DNA of 64,000 nucleotides from NCBI RefSeq assembly GCF_011043555.1, contig NZ_JAAKGS010000002.1, positions 248,001 to 312,000 of the forward strand. Direction: 5' to 3'. This DNA is from Sphingobacterium sp. SGR-19. GTDB taxonomy: Bacteria; Bacteroidota; Bacteroidia; Sphingobacteriales; Sphingobacteriaceae. The notes beneath the pieces are model-generated. The model was not told the DNA's origin. It saw only the letters and a list, made by a program, of their open reading frames with translations, and made no database searches. This document shows positions 9,848-18,790 of the stretch, piece by piece (positions within the stretch are counted from its first letter, which is position 1; each line of letters begins with the position of its first letter). Both the position numbers and the translations under genes were made by a program.

Positions 9848-10975
9848 ATGAAGAAGATATTATTATTTGTGTTATTATGCTGTGGAAGCATTGCTTCCAT
9901 AGCACAAGACTTCACGACAAAGAAAGAAGTGGTACAGCAACTACGTTTGGCCAATGATTATTTCATGAAAAAGTGGCCTGATCCAGGAAAAACCATTATC
10001 ACCAATAAAGAGCGTCGCGGAAATATTTGGACACGAGGTGTGTATTATGAGGGATTAATGGCGTTCTATAAAATTGATCCGGAAAAAAGATATTATGATT
10101 ATGCGGTTGATTGGGCAGAGAAACATGACTGGAAACCTGTACGGGGTGAAGTGTATACCCGCCATGCCGACAACCAAAACTGTGGGATGACGTATATTGA
10201 TCTTTACCGTATTGACCCACAACCAGTCCGGATTGAAGCGATCAAAAAGAATATCGATTCGGTGATCAATAGTGGCCGTTATAACGATTGGACCTGGATT
10301 GATGCCATCCAGATGGCTATGCCGATATATGTAAAGTTAGGGGTTACATTAAACGATCCAAAGTACTTCGATTATATGTACAAAATGTACCATCATATCA
10401 AATATGTGGAAGGTGGAAAGGGCTTGTATAATTCGGAAGATAAGCTATGGTGGCGCGATAAAGATTTCGTTCCACCCTACACGGAGCCGAACGGCGAAGA
10501 CTGTTATTGGTCGCGGGGTAACGGCTGGGTGCTGGCAGCCTTAGCATTGGTGTTGCAGGAGTTGCCCGCCACCGATCCGCATTATGCCGAATATTTAGCA
10601 GATTTCAAGAACCTGGCAGAAGGCGTGGCCCCTTTGCAGCGTACGGATGGCTTTTGGAATGTCAGCTTACACGATCCGAACCATTTTGGAGGGAAAGAAA
10701 CCTCCGGCACCGCTCTTTTTGTGTATGGCATGGCTTGGGGCATGAATAATGGTATCCTAGACAAGGCAACATACCTGCCGGTGGTAGAAAAGGGTTGGAC
10801 AGCTATCTCTAAGGAATCCATCCAACCCAATGGCTTTTTAGGTTATGTACAATCGACAGGTAAAGAACCGAAAGATGGTCAGCCGGTAACGGTAGACAAA
10901 GTACCGGACTTTGAAGATTATGGTTTAGGTTGTGTATTATTGGCAGGAACGGAAGTGTATAAGATGGTGGAATAG
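9848..10975 (+). CDS. GH105 unsaturated rhamnogalacturonyl hydrolase
   Basis: 375 residues with a signal peptide (residues 1-19, ending SIAQ). It matches the length and blocks of YteR-type family 105 enzymes, which remove the 4,5-unsaturated galacturonate left at the non-reducing end by pectate and rhamnogalacturonan lyases. Visible landmarks: RHADNQNCGMTYIDLY near residue 100-118, TWIDAIQMAMP with the probable catalytic aspartate at D152, DCYWSRGNGWVLAAL near 220, and a closing PDFEDYGLGCVLLAG block. The window also encodes PL1, PL9 and PL11 lyases that would supply its substrates. A partial duplicate of its 3' end follows at 11014. Confidence 0.92.
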   Translation: MKKILLFVLLCCGSIASIAQDFTTKKEVVQQLRLANDYFMKKWPDPGKTIITNKERRGNIWTRGVYYEGLMAFYKIDPEKRYYDYAVDWAEKHDWKPVRGEVYTRHADNQNCGMTYIDLYRIDPQPVRIEAIKKNIDSVINSGRYNDWTWIDAIQMAMPIYVKLGVTLNDPKYFDYMYKMYHHIKYVEGGKGLYNSEDKLWWRDKDFVPPYTEPNGEDCYWSRGNGWVLAALALVLQELPATDPHYAEYLADFKNLAEGVAPLQRTDGFWNVSLHDPNHFGGKETSGTALFVYGMAWGMNNGILDKATYLPVVEKGWTAISKESIQPNGFLGYVQSTGKEPKDGQPVTVDKVPDFEDYGLGCVLLAGTEVYKMVE

Positions 10976-11013
10976 GCGTTACATCACAATGGGTCAAAGG
11001 TCGGGTTCGACTG

Positions 11014-11073
11014 CCGGACTTTGAAGATTGCGGTTTAGGTTGTATATTGTCGGTAGGAACAGATTTTGTAAAA
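11014..11073 (+). pseudogene. Remnant duplicate of the GH105 3' end
   Basis: The block starting CCGGACTTTGAAGAT at 11014 repeats the last coding block of GH105, which starts with the same bases at 10904. The reading frame gives PDFEDCGLGCILSVGTDF against PDFEDYGLGCVLLAGTEV in the intact gene. Similarity is strong for about 45 bp, then fades. The remnant is in frame with the next gene, which creates a spurious TTG start at 11047. It looks like the scar of a second GH105 copy removed or overwritten by recombination. Confidence 0.75.
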
Positions 11074-11091
11074 CGACGAAGCAAAGATACC

Positions 11092-12171
11092 ATGAAGATT
11101 TTCAATATGATGACTAAAAAGCATTTCCTGAGTGTTGCATTTTATTTGATGTTAATACCCTTTCTATTTGCACAAACCCACAATAAACTATATGTCAAGG
11201 AAATTCATCAAGGACCTATTGTCGATCATCTTCATGCTGACGTAATAGTAAGTAAGAATAAATCCGGATTTGAAACCGGTCAAATGATTAAGGTAGATGG
11301 GGTGTACCACATGTTCGTTAACGAAATGTTTGATCGTGCGCATAGAGATATGCGAATCGCCTACTGGACTAGTTCGGATGCAGTGAACTGGAAACGCAAA
11401 TCAACTATAGTCGAGAGTATTCCTGGGCGGTCTCCTTTTAATCCGAAATCGGAGGTCTGGGTTACCGGTGTCGAATTCAATGGGGAAGAAAACGCTTGGA
11501 ATATTTTCTATGTTGCGTATCGTGCTGGAGATAAAGAAAAAGGAGAAATTGAAGCAAATGATTACGCAGGTCGGATCTGGCGTGCAAAATCTGTGGTGCC
11601 GGGCAAGGACGGCATTGCCGGTCCGTATGCAGAAATGGGAATCATCATGCAACCGGATGAAAATTCACAGGCGTGGGAAGGCGAACAGGCTATCGCAGCG
11701 TTCAATCCATATAAAGTAGGAGATTTATGGTATGCTTTTTATGACGGCCACACGCACACCCCCCTTGGCGATTGGCCGGTGGGAATGGCAACAGCTAAAA
11801 AATTGAGCGGGCCGTGGGAAAGAATGCCGGAGGGGCATAATCCGGTTCCGATTTCGCCGGAGTTTAACGAAAACCTACAAGTAACGGAACTGAAAAATGG
11901 AGGCTATTTAGCAATTTTTGATGCTATGGGAGATCATGAAATTGCGTATAGCCTTTCCGAAGATGGTATCCGCTGGCAACCCGAGGTACGATTGAAGATT
12001 CAATCCGATAATAATTTGTGGGCTGAACCAGGGGATCATGCTACCCGCACGCCGCTCGGCGCGGTGGAAGAAGAGGACGGCACTTTCACCGTGGTTTACA
12101 CCGCCATGTATAATAAAGACGGTAAGTTATTTTATGGAATTGGTAAATGCACGTTAGCCTGGGTGAAATAG
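11092..12171 (+). CDS. Secreted five-bladed beta-propeller hydrolase (GH43-like clan)
   Basis: 359 residues from the ATG at 11092. The frame extends upstream to a TTG at 11047, but that part is the GH105 remnant, and a signal peptide (hydrophobic, ending LFAQ) begins only after 11092. The body has the repeated 'DGVYHMFVNE', 'WNIFYVAYR', 'GDLWYAFYDG' and 'GTFTVVYTAMY' strands of GH43/GH32/GH117-type five-bladed propellers, with phrases such as WEGEQAIAAFNP. I cannot name the exact family or confirm a catalytic triad. In this context an arabinan- or galactan-side-chain glycosidase is plausible. The gene ends 19 bp from a convergent double-GH43 gene. Confidence 0.62.
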   Translation: MKIFNMMTKKHFLSVAFYLMLIPFLFAQTHNKLYVKEIHQGPIVDHLHADVIVSKNKSGFETGQMIKVDGVYHMFVNEMFDRAHRDMRIAYWTSSDAVNWKRKSTIVESIPGRSPFNPKSEVWVTGVEFNGEENAWNIFYVAYRAGDKEKGEIEANDYAGRIWRAKSVVPGKDGIAGPYAEMGIIMQPDENSQAWEGEQAIAAFNPYKVGDLWYAFYDGHTHTPLGDWPVGMATAKKLSGPWERMPEGHNPVPISPEFNENLQVTELKNGGYLAIFDAMGDHEIAYSLSEDGIRWQPEVRLKIQSDNNLWAEPGDHATRTPLGAVEEEDGTFTVVYTAMYNKDGKLFYGIGKCTLAWVK

Positions 12172-12190
12172 TGATGTGTGGAACCTCATT

Positions 12191-14089
12191 TCACAAACTC
12201 GGTGCTACTTTTTTTATTCTTCCGTCTTCGTAAAACTCCAGACGATCAACACAAACCTCGCGATGGTATCCGGCTGCACGCCCCATATCAATGCCGTTGG
12301 GACGGCTAAAGCGGTGATAAACGATATGCCACTCATCTGTTTTGGGTATTTGTAGAACCGAATTATGTCCGGTACCGTATATTCCCTTTTCAGGAACTTT
12401 TGACAAAATAAGGTTGTCTTCCGGGATTTCCATAGGGCCGGTAGGGGATTTAGACATCGCATAGCGTACACGATAATCTTCACTGCGGGTGTCGTTTTCC
12501 GAATATAGAAAATAGTAAATTCCGTTGCGGTAAAAAACTTCAACCGCTTCCCGGAAATGCGGTAAAGAGAAGGTTTGAAGTGTCTCCTTCTTCATCGACA
12601 CCATGTCGTCGTTTAGTTCGACGACAGCCACATAACCATTCCCCCAATACAGATAATCCTTCCCCGATACTGGATCATGGAATATATCTGGATCTATTTC
12701 GGCACCGCGATTTATTCCCTGCGGTTTCCAGTCGACAAGAGGTTCTCCCGAATCGACAAAAGGTCCGGTAGGCTCGTCTGATACGGCTACGCCAATTTTT
12801 CCAGCACCGGTGTAATAATAGTAGTATTTGTATTCTCCGTTTTGTTCTTTTTCGATAATACAGGGCGCCCATGCTTTTTCACGCGCCCAAGGAACGTCCT
12901 TTGCTAAATCTAAAATAACGCCCTCGTCTTTCCAGTCTAATAAGTTTTCGGACGAGAATGTTTTGAAATAATGGCCGCTCCACTCCAAGAATCCGTCACT
13001 GGTCGGATACAGGTAATATTTTTTGTCCTTGTAGGAATATATAATCTCCGGGTCGGCATAATAACCCGTTATAATTGGATTATCGTTAAGCGGGGGAAGC
13101 CCATCGGGTTTGCCCCATTCCAGAATCAACCGTCGCAGATCCGTATTGGTGACCGAAACAATGGAACCATGACGCGGCTTGAAGTTCATTGATATCTCAT
13201 TATCGATGGGAATGAAATTTTCCAAGTCTTCGCTTTTTGTAAAATGAAATTCCCTTTTACGATAGACATCGTACATCAAGATATAGGTATCCGAATTGTT
13301 TAGCTTAAAGATACTTGAACCTTCTACTGATTCATTGGTTTGTTGTTTATATCCATCTTTTTCCTTCCACTTTCCTGAGGTAAGGGATGGACTCGTCGCC
13401 AATTTGATACCATCTCCATGGCCTTCGGTTTTGTAGAACATATAGTAGAGACTATCCCGATAGTGAATAATATCGCCATCGATACACGGCTTTCCGTCTT
13501 TCGGGAAAAACAATTGCTTGGGTTCTGTCTCCAGGTCTGTAAAATCACCGTTTGCGTAGGCGTAATAAATGATGTCGGGACCATCTCCATGTTTCATCGA
13601 CCAGTAAACGATGTATTTACCTGTTTCTTTCTCGTATATCGTTTGGGGTGCCCATACCCGTTTGAGCTCTTCCTGCCCGGCATATTTTTGCTGGATATTG
13701 ATAACGTGTGAACTCCAGTTGACTAGGTCAGTTGACTTCATCAGTACCATGGCGCGATTGGAATCCCAGCCTTTTGAAGCCATCATGTCTGTGGCAACCA
13801 TATAGAACGTTTTTCCATCCTCAGCGCGGAGAATATGTGGATCACGTAGTCCTCCGGCAGAGCTGATCTGCTTACTGTCCAAAACGGGTTTGTTGTCGTT
13901 GAGGGCATAGTAATTGTACCCATCAAGGCTGATGGCAAACCGGATGGCTTCACCGTTTTCCCCACTACCGAAATAGGCAAAGAGGTATCCGGTGAGGTCT
14001 TTTTCGAGCACCTCGCTGTTCTGTGCGGATAGCTGCGCACTCGATAGCAGTAGGACGAATAGGATGAACGTCATTTTGATTTGTTTCAT
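12191..14089 (-). CDS. Tandem double-domain GH43 glycosidase
   Basis: 632 residues with a signal peptide (residues 1-22). Two five-bladed-propeller GH43 domains are fused. In domain 1 (about 33-325) the expected triad is visible as Asp83 in LRDPHI, Asp204 in CIDGDI and Glu256 in SVEGSS. In domain 2 (about 338-630) it is Asp346 in YYADPEI, Asp466 or 468 in EIDPDIF and Glu514 in FREAVEV. Both halves may therefore be active. Family 43 enzymes are mostly alpha-L-arabinofuranosidases, endo-arabinanases, beta-xylosidases or beta-1,3-galactosidases, so side chains of rhamnogalacturonan I are the likely substrates. The gene is transcribed away from PL11 from its own copy of the locus promoter motif (14118-14163). 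Confidence 0.85.
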   Translation of the reverse strand: MKQIKMTFILFVLLLSSAQLSAQNSEVLEKDLTGYLFAYFGSGENGEAIRFAISLDGYNYYALNDNKPVLDSKQISSAGGLRDPHILRAEDGKTFYMVATDMMASKGWDSNRAMVLMKSTDLVNWSSHVINIQQKYAGQEELKRVWAPQTIYEKETGKYIVYWSMKHGDGPDIIYYAYANGDFTDLETEPKQLFFPKDGKPCIDGDIIHYRDSLYYMFYKTEGHGDGIKLATSPSLTSGKWKEKDGYKQQTNESVEGSSIFKLNNSDTYILMYDVYRKREFHFTKSEDLENFIPIDNEISMNFKPRHGSIVSVTNTDLRRLILEWGKPDGLPPLNDNPIITGYYADPEIIYSYKDKKYYLYPTSDGFLEWSGHYFKTFSSENLLDWKDEGVILDLAKDVPWAREKAWAPCIIEKEQNGEYKYYYYYTGAGKIGVAVSDEPTGPFVDSGEPLVDWKPQGINRGAEIDPDIFHDPVSGKDYLYWGNGYVAVVELNDDMVSMKKETLQTFSLPHFREAVEVFYRNGIYYFLYSENDTRSEDYRVRYAMSKSPTGPMEIPEDNLILSKVPEKGIYGTGHNSVLQIPKTDEWHIVYHRFSRPNGIDMGRAAGYHREVCVDRLEFYEDGRIKKVAPSL

Positions 14090-14117
14090 ATCGTAGGGTT
14101 ATAAGCTATATTAGTTA

Positions 14118-14163
14118 CAATACTATGCTTTTTTGGTGTTGCGGGCAACCTGCGCTGTCCTAG
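14118..14163 (-). promoter_or_regulatory. Promoter and tandem-decamer operator of the double-GH43 gene
   Basis: Read on the minus strand: decamer CTAGGACAGC (14163-14154), decamer GCAGGTTGCC (14153-14144) containing the -33 TTG (14148-14146), a 20-bp spacer, then TAGTATTG (14125-14118) as the -7 element. The start codon at 14089 lies about 28 bp further on. It is one of six such sites in the locus, and its decamers are nearly identical to those of the divergent PL11 promoter. Confidence 0.7.
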
Positions 14164-14245
14164 CCACTTTGCACCATATTAGCGCACAATCTGTGTAACG
14201 CTAGATAGCAGTTGAAAACGGATAGCGACCCTATTTGTTTTGAAA

Positions 14246-14291
14246 TCAGGACAGTGCAGGTTGCCAAAAGAAATTAGAAATAGTAACTTAG
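14246..14291 (+). promoter_or_regulatory. Promoter and tandem-decamer operator of PL11
   Basis: Decamer TCAGGACAGT (14246-14255) is followed directly by GCAGGTTGCC (14256-14265), which holds TTG at 14261-14263. A 20-bp spacer then leads to TAACTTAG (14284-14291), a fit to the Bacteroidota -7 consensus TAnnTTTG. The PL11 ATG is 31 bp downstream. Confidence 0.72.
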
Positions 14292-14322
14292 GGGATATCA
14301 CATATAAAATAAACCTTTTCCT

Positions 14323-16170
14323 ATGCACTATATCAAGACCTTTTTTTGCAGTGCCATACTGTTTTTCGCTATAAGTACATTGGCTTTTTCACAAGATACA
14401 AGAGAGCGTAACTATATGTACGAGATTTTAAAGCCTAATCACGCTCAAAAACCAGATGTGAAAGGCTTTGTCCAAACGAGAGTTGAAGAAAGCTTGAACC
14501 GTGGATTGACATTAGCGCGTATCCAGGAAGGCGGTGCGACCCATATCAGCTGGAGGTTGTTAAAAACAGATGAAGAAGACGTGGCGTTTAATGTATATTG
14601 TTCTGTAAATGGCAAAGAAACGAAGCTGAATAAAAAACCTATAACAGAAACGACGGATTTTGCGGATACGCAAATCAAAGCTGAAAATGCGCTGTATTGG
14701 GTGGAGGCCATTCAAGGGAAAGGACGCACTTTGAGTGAAAAAAAGTCTCTTCCAAGAAATATAGGCGGAGAAGCCAATTATCATAGCATCAAGCTGAAAG
14801 ATTCAAGCGTGACAGCCGGTCGAGTAGCTGTCGCGGATCTAAACGGCGACGGTCGATACGATTACATCATTCGTCACCCGAATAGTAACGTAGATCCGGG
14901 GGTGCCTACGCCCGATGACGGCACCACGTATAAAATTGAAGCCTATCTGCACGACGGCACCTATTTATGGACCAAGGATTTGGGATTGGGAATTGAGCCG
15001 GGTGTGTGGTACTCCCCGTTTATCGTTTACGATTTTAACGGAGACGGAAAGGCGGAGGTAGCATTGAAAACAGCTGCTGATGATTATCAAAAAAATGAAG
15101 CCGGACGGATATACGAAGGCAGCGAATACCTATCGGTGCTGGACGGCATGACAGGCGAAGAGATTGCTCGCGTAGCTTGGCCAGAACGGAATAATCGGTA
15201 CGGTGACGTAAACCGCCAGAATAGAAACCAAATTGGTATGGCTTATTTAGATGGAAAGACGCCTTGTATTCTTGCTGCGCGCGGAACCTATAGATTGATG
15301 GTGGTTGACGCATGGCAGTTGAATAATGGTAAACTAGAAAAGCTATGGAGATGGGATGGTGACGAAGAGAATCCTGTTGTTAGAAGCCAGGGCGCACATA
15401 ACATGGTCGCTGGCGATGTTGATGGAGACGGAAAGGATGAAATCTTATTAGGATCCTGTATGCTAAACAGCAATGGTACTTTACGCTGGTCGACCGGTTT
15501 GGGGCATTCGGATAAGGCTTACTTGACCGATATCGATCCACAAAGAGAAGGAATGGAAGTCTTTTTAGCTATTGAACCGTGGGTCGATAACGGCTACGGT
15601 GTTTCTACGGTGGATGCCAACACCGGAGAACGAATTTGGGGAGTAGGCCATAAAACCTTTCACGTCGGAGATGGCATGGTCGCGGATATTGACCCGAACA
15701 GTCGGGGATTAGAATGTTTTGCCTCAGAAGATAAAAAGGGCGGATCAATCGATAAATACCTGTTGAGTGCACAGGGAGAAAAATTAGGCGCTAACGAGGA
15801 CGTCCCGCCTTGTCGAAACTGGATATGGTGGGGTGCAGGTAATATACGTCAGTTATTTTTCGGTGATGATAATCGCTGGGGTGCAGAATCGACTTCAGGT
15901 GGAAGAAATCAATCCATCGGTTATTGGAAAGGCGATGAAATAGCCAGTGGCATCTATGGTGATATCATCATGATAGCCGATTTGTTCGGCGATTGGCGGG
16001 AGGAGGTGATAACAGCGCTGCCAGGCGAGTTGCGCATCTACCATACCGATATTCCCGCGAAAGATCGAAAAGTAACGCTGATGCAAGATCCCATTTATAG
16101 AAGCTATGTGCTACAGCGCTCCCAGGGTTATCCACAGGCACCGGTGCCGTCGTATTATCTGGGGGAATAA
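14323..16170 (+). CDS. PL11 rhamnogalacturonan lyase
   Basis: 615 residues with a signal peptide (residues 1-23). The sequence follows the YesW/YesX-type family 11 layout: an N-terminal beta domain (about 40-150: MYEILKPNHAQ, RGLTLARIQEGGATHISWRLL) and an eight-bladed propeller with repeated calcium-binding segments of the form DxNGDGxxD (ADLNGDGRYDYI, YDFNGDGKAEVAL, GDVDGDGKDEIL). It ends in the usual PVPSYYLGE. It cleaves the rhamnose-galacturonate bond of the rhamnogalacturonan I backbone by beta-elimination, giving the unsaturated ends that GH105 removes. It is monocistronic, with its own promoter. Confidence 0.94.
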   Translation: MHYIKTFFCSAILFFAISTLAFSQDTRERNYMYEILKPNHAQKPDVKGFVQTRVEESLNRGLTLARIQEGGATHISWRLLKTDEEDVAFNVYCSVNGKETKLNKKPITETTDFADTQIKAENALYWVEAIQGKGRTLSEKKSLPRNIGGEANYHSIKLKDSSVTAGRVAVADLNGDGRYDYIIRHPNSNVDPGVPTPDDGTTYKIEAYLHDGTYLWTKDLGLGIEPGVWYSPFIVYDFNGDGKAEVALKTAADDYQKNEAGRIYEGSEYLSVLDGMTGEEIARVAWPERNNRYGDVNRQNRNQIGMAYLDGKTPCILAARGTYRLMVVDAWQLNNGKLEKLWRWDGDEENPVVRSQGAHNMVAGDVDGDGKDEILLGSCMLNSNGTLRWSTGLGHSDKAYLTDIDPQREGMEVFLAIEPWVDNGYGVSTVDANTGERIWGVGHKTFHVGDGMVADIDPNSRGLECFASEDKKGGSIDKYLLSAQGEKLGANEDVPPCRNWIWWGAGNIRQLFFGDDNRWGAESTSGGRNQSIGYWKGDEIASGIYGDIIMIADLFGDWREEVITALPGELRIYHTDIPAKDRKVTLMQDPIYRSYVLQRSQGYPQAPVPSYYLGE

Positions 16171-16216
16171 GCAGATTGCTAGAGGTTGCGTAGGAATGGA
16201 CGGCGCAATAAATTCA
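16171..16216 (+). promoter_or_regulatory. Weaker copy of the locus promoter motif, upstream of the oxidoreductase cassette
   Basis: GCAGATTGCT (16171-16180) and AGAGGTTGCG (16181-16190) keep the 10-bp tandem arrangement. TTG at 16186-16188 is followed after exactly 20 bp by TAAATTCA (16209-16216). The match is the weakest of the six, and the start codon is 250 bp away. A second, motif-free TTG-N20-TAACTTAA pair lies at 16344-16374 and may be the main promoter. Confidence 0.5.
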
Positions 16217-16279
16217 TGCTACCGTTTCAAAAATTGCGATTATCATATAAGCGTTAAACAGTCATATGGGATGAAAAAA

Positions 16280-16307
16280 CGAGACCGCGGATAAAAACGC
16301 CGCCTCG
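16280..16307 (+). terminator. Imperfect GC-rich stem-loop before an A/T tract
   Basis: CGAGACCGCG (16280-16289) pairs at 8 of 10 positions with CGCCGCCTCG (16298-16307) around an 8-bp A-rich loop. An A/T-rich run with TTTTTT follows near 16325. It may end PL11 transcripts, or act as an attenuator if transcription starts at the 16171-16216 promoter. Confidence 0.4.
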
Positions 16308-16343
16308 ATTATTTCGATTAATAATTTTTTATCTAGCTAGATG

Positions 16344-16374
16344 TTGTAAAAGTTGTTGATTAAACGTAACTTAA
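16344..16374 (+). promoter_or_regulatory. Second candidate promoter of the oxidoreductase cassette
   Basis: TTG at 16344-16346 and TAACTTAA at 16367-16374 are 20 bp apart, matching the spacing used throughout the locus. It lacks the GCAGG decamers, so if real it would be independent of that regulator. The ATG at 16466 is 91 bp further on. Confidence 0.4.
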
Positions 16375-16465
16375 ACAATTAATTATACTTTATGCAACCG
16401 GTTTCACTCAACATGTTGCCAAAGCGTAAGGTGAATTTAAAATACCTGTAGCTATTTAAACTTAT

Positions 16466-17752
16466 ATGATGAAAAGAAAAGAGTTTATTAAAAGTACTGC
16501 TATGTTGGCTGCGGCTGGCATGATCTATAAAGCAAATGCCTTTTCTCCCCCTCAAGAGACCCTTAAAGTGGGACTCATCGGTGTAAAAGGGATGGGCTGG
16601 GCTAACTTAATGGCCTTACTGAAGCAACCTAACGTGCAATGTACGGCCTTATGCGATGTCGACGAACGTATTCTAGACCAACGTATAGACGAACTCCGGA
16701 AGAAGCAGATAGAAGTCAAACGCTTTATCAATTATAAAGAGTTGTTGGAAGGCGATCTCGTGGATGCCGTCATCATCGGAACACCTGACCATTGGCATTG
16801 CCTACAAATGGTAGATGCCGTAAAAGCGGGTAAGCATGTGTATGTGGAGAAACCTATAGGGAATTCTATCCGCGAATGTGAGCTCATGGTGGCCGCAGCA
16901 CAAAAATACAATAGTATTGTACAGGTAGGACAGTGGCAACGTAGTCAACAACATTTTAGGGATGCCATAAATTTTGTACACTCGGGCAAACTGGGGAAAA
17001 TTAGATTGGTGAAGGCCTGGGCCTATCAAGGTTGGATGAAAAGTATACCGGTAAAACCTGACGAGCCTATCCCGACAGGTGTGCATTACGATCAATGGTT
17101 AGGTCCGGCAAAAGAAAGGCCGTTCAACCCTAATCGTTTCCACTTTGAATTTCGTTGGTTTTGGGATTATGCCGGCGGGCTGATGACCGATTGGGGAGTG
17201 CATATGTTGGATTACGCACTGTTAGGCATGAAGGTGTCCGATCCGAAATCGGTGATGGCGGCGGGCGGTAAGTTTGCCTATCCCGATGATGCGTCAGAAA
17301 CGCCAGATACGTTAACGACGGTATTTGAATTTGATGATTTTAATATACAGTGGGAGCATGCTACGGGTATAGACCTTGGACCTTATGGCAAAGATCACGG
17401 GGTTGCGTTTATCGGTAATAACGGTACACTCGTACTGAACAGAAGGGGATGGGAAGTTATCCCGGAAGGCGAGCGGATGGCAGCAGTGTCGTTTCAAAAA
17501 AGTCAGGATAGTGGACTGGACAACCACATGGCAAATTTCGTACAAGCCATACAGCGTAATGACCAGACTTTATTGCATGCGCCGATCGAAGCCGGAGCAC
17601 ACATTGCGATCTTTTCGCAAATGGGCAATATTGCTTATCGAACCGGAAAGAAACTCTATTGGAATAAAGAAAATCGAAAATTTACGGATACCGAGGCGAA
17701 TCGTTATCTGGTATCAGCATACCATAACGGTTATAAACTGCCTCAAATTTAA
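16466..17752 (+). CDS. Gfo/Idh/MocA-family oxidoreductase with export signal
   Basis: 428 residues. The N-terminus MMKRKEFIKSTAMLAAAGM looks like an export signal of the Tat-like kind often seen on Bacteroidota Gfo/Idh proteins, although the twin-arginine is Lys-Arg here. The Rossmann nucleotide-binding motif follows (VGLIGVKGMGWANL, residues 36-49), then the family marker EKPIGNS near 130 and the C-terminal alpha/beta domain. Such enzymes use tightly bound or free NAD(P) to oxidise or epimerise sugars and related polyols. It heads a three-gene cassette with a sugar isomerase-like protein and a second oxidoreductase, suggesting stepwise oxidation and rearrangement of a pectin-derived sugar. 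The substrate is unknown. Confidence 0.85.
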   Translation: MMKRKEFIKSTAMLAAAGMIYKANAFSPPQETLKVGLIGVKGMGWANLMALLKQPNVQCTALCDVDERILDQRIDELRKKQIEVKRFINYKELLEGDLVDAVIIGTPDHWHCLQMVDAVKAGKHVYVEKPIGNSIRECELMVAAAQKYNSIVQVGQWQRSQQHFRDAINFVHSGKLGKIRLVKAWAYQGWMKSIPVKPDEPIPTGVHYDQWLGPAKERPFNPNRFHFEFRWFWDYAGGLMTDWGVHMLDYALLGMKVSDPKSVMAAGGKFAYPDDASETPDTLTTVFEFDDFNIQWEHATGIDLGPYGKDHGVAFIGNNGTLVLNRRGWEVIPEGERMAAVSFQKSQDSGLDNHMANFVQAIQRNDQTLLHAPIEAGAHIAIFSQMGNIAYRTGKKLYWNKENRKFTDTEANRYLVSAYHNGYKLPQI

Positions 17753-17779
17753 CACCCTAAACTTATTAAATATAGCAAT

Positions 17780-18772
17780 ATGTCTCGATTAGTAACATTA
17801 TACTCGCTCCAATGGGGTGATTTATCATTGGAAGATGTATGCGCCAAAGCAAAAGAATTTGGCTACGACGGACTCGAACTTGGATTACCGGATCATCTGG
17901 ATGTACGACAAACGGATCCCGAATATTATAAGGACATCCAAAACCTGTTGGGAAAGTATGGATTACAGCTAAAAGCGATTTCTTCGCACTTGGTTGGACA
18001 AGCGGTATGTGATCGAATCGATGAGCGGCACAAAGGTATTTTACCACCTTATATATGGGGCGATGGCGAACCTGAAGGTGTTCGCCAACGTGCGGCAGAA
18101 GAATTGATATTAACTGCAAAAGCCGCAAAATCATTAGGCGTAAACACCGTCGTCGGGTTTACCGGAAGTCCGATATGGCATTTGCTCTATGCGTTTCCTC
18201 CCGTTCCTGAATGGATGATTGAAGAGGGGTATCAAGCATTTGCCCGTCGTTTCATCCCCATTCTGGACGCGTTTGAGAAAATAGGTGTCCGCTTCGCATT
18301 AGAAGTACATCCTACGGAGATTGCTTTTGATACCGTTTCGGCTCGTAGAGCATTAGAAGCTGTGGGGAATCATCCTGCTTTCGGATTTAACTACGATCCC
18401 AGTCATTTAGGGTATCAGGGGGTTGACTATGTGGACTTTATTTACCAGTTTCCCGATCGTATTTTTCACGTCCACATGAAAGATGTTTATTGGAGTGATA
18501 CGCCCAAACAGGTGGGCGTGTTTGGTGGGCATGTTGCTTTTGGTGATCCGCGTCGTTATTGGAATTTCAGAAGTGTAGGGAGAGGGAGAATCAATTTTGA
18601 AGATATCATTCGCGCACTGAACGTTATCGGTTATCAAGGGCCGCTATCTATAGAATGGGAAGATAGTGCCATGGACCGTGAACACGGTGCGCGTGAATCC
18701 TGTGAGTTTACAAAACGCATTGATTTTCAAATGTCCAAACACGCATTTGATGCTTTTTTTGCAAAAGATTAA
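17780..18772 (+). CDS. Sugar phosphate isomerase/epimerase family TIM-barrel protein
   Basis: 330 residues with no signal peptide. It has the xylose-isomerase-like TIM barrel: start [28 protein letters not shown], metal-ligand-type blocks [11 protein letters not shown] (about 173-183), [13 protein letters not shown] (about 203-215) and [10 protein letters not shown] (about 228-237), and the closing [12 protein letters not shown] (about 288-299). The conserved Glu, Asp, His and Glu residues of the divalent-metal site are visible in these blocks. It lies 27 bp after one Gfo/Idh gene and 18 bp before another. Similar trios act on oxidised (keto) sugars or inositols in other bacteria; the exact substrate here cannot be read. 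Confidence 0.85.
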   Translation: MSRLVTLYSLQWGDLSLEDVCAKAKEFGYDGLELGLPDHLDVRQTDPEYYKDIQNLLGKYGLQLKAISSHLVGQAVCDRIDERHKGILPPYIWGDGEPEGVRQRAAEELILTAKAAKSLGVNTVVGFTGSPIWHLLYAFPPVPEWMIEEGYQAFARRFIPILDAFEKIGVRFALEVHPTEIAFDTVSARRALEAVGNHPAFGFNYDPSHLGYQGVDYVDFIYQFPDRIFHVHMKDVYWSDTPKQVGVFGGHVAFGDPRRYWNFRSVGRGRINFEDIIRALNVIGYQGPLSIEWEDSAMDREHGARESCEFTKRIDFQMSKHAFDAFFAKD

Positions 18773-18790
18773 CCTTGTTTATCGTGGAAT

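Noticed and set aside
11047..11091. TTG start for the five-bladed-propeller gene
   Set aside because: The segment is the in-frame remnant of a duplicated GH105 end; the signal peptide begins at 11092.
12172..12190. Terminator between the convergent propeller and double-GH43 genes
   Set aside because: Only 19 bp separate the stops, and no stable hairpin with a T run is visible.
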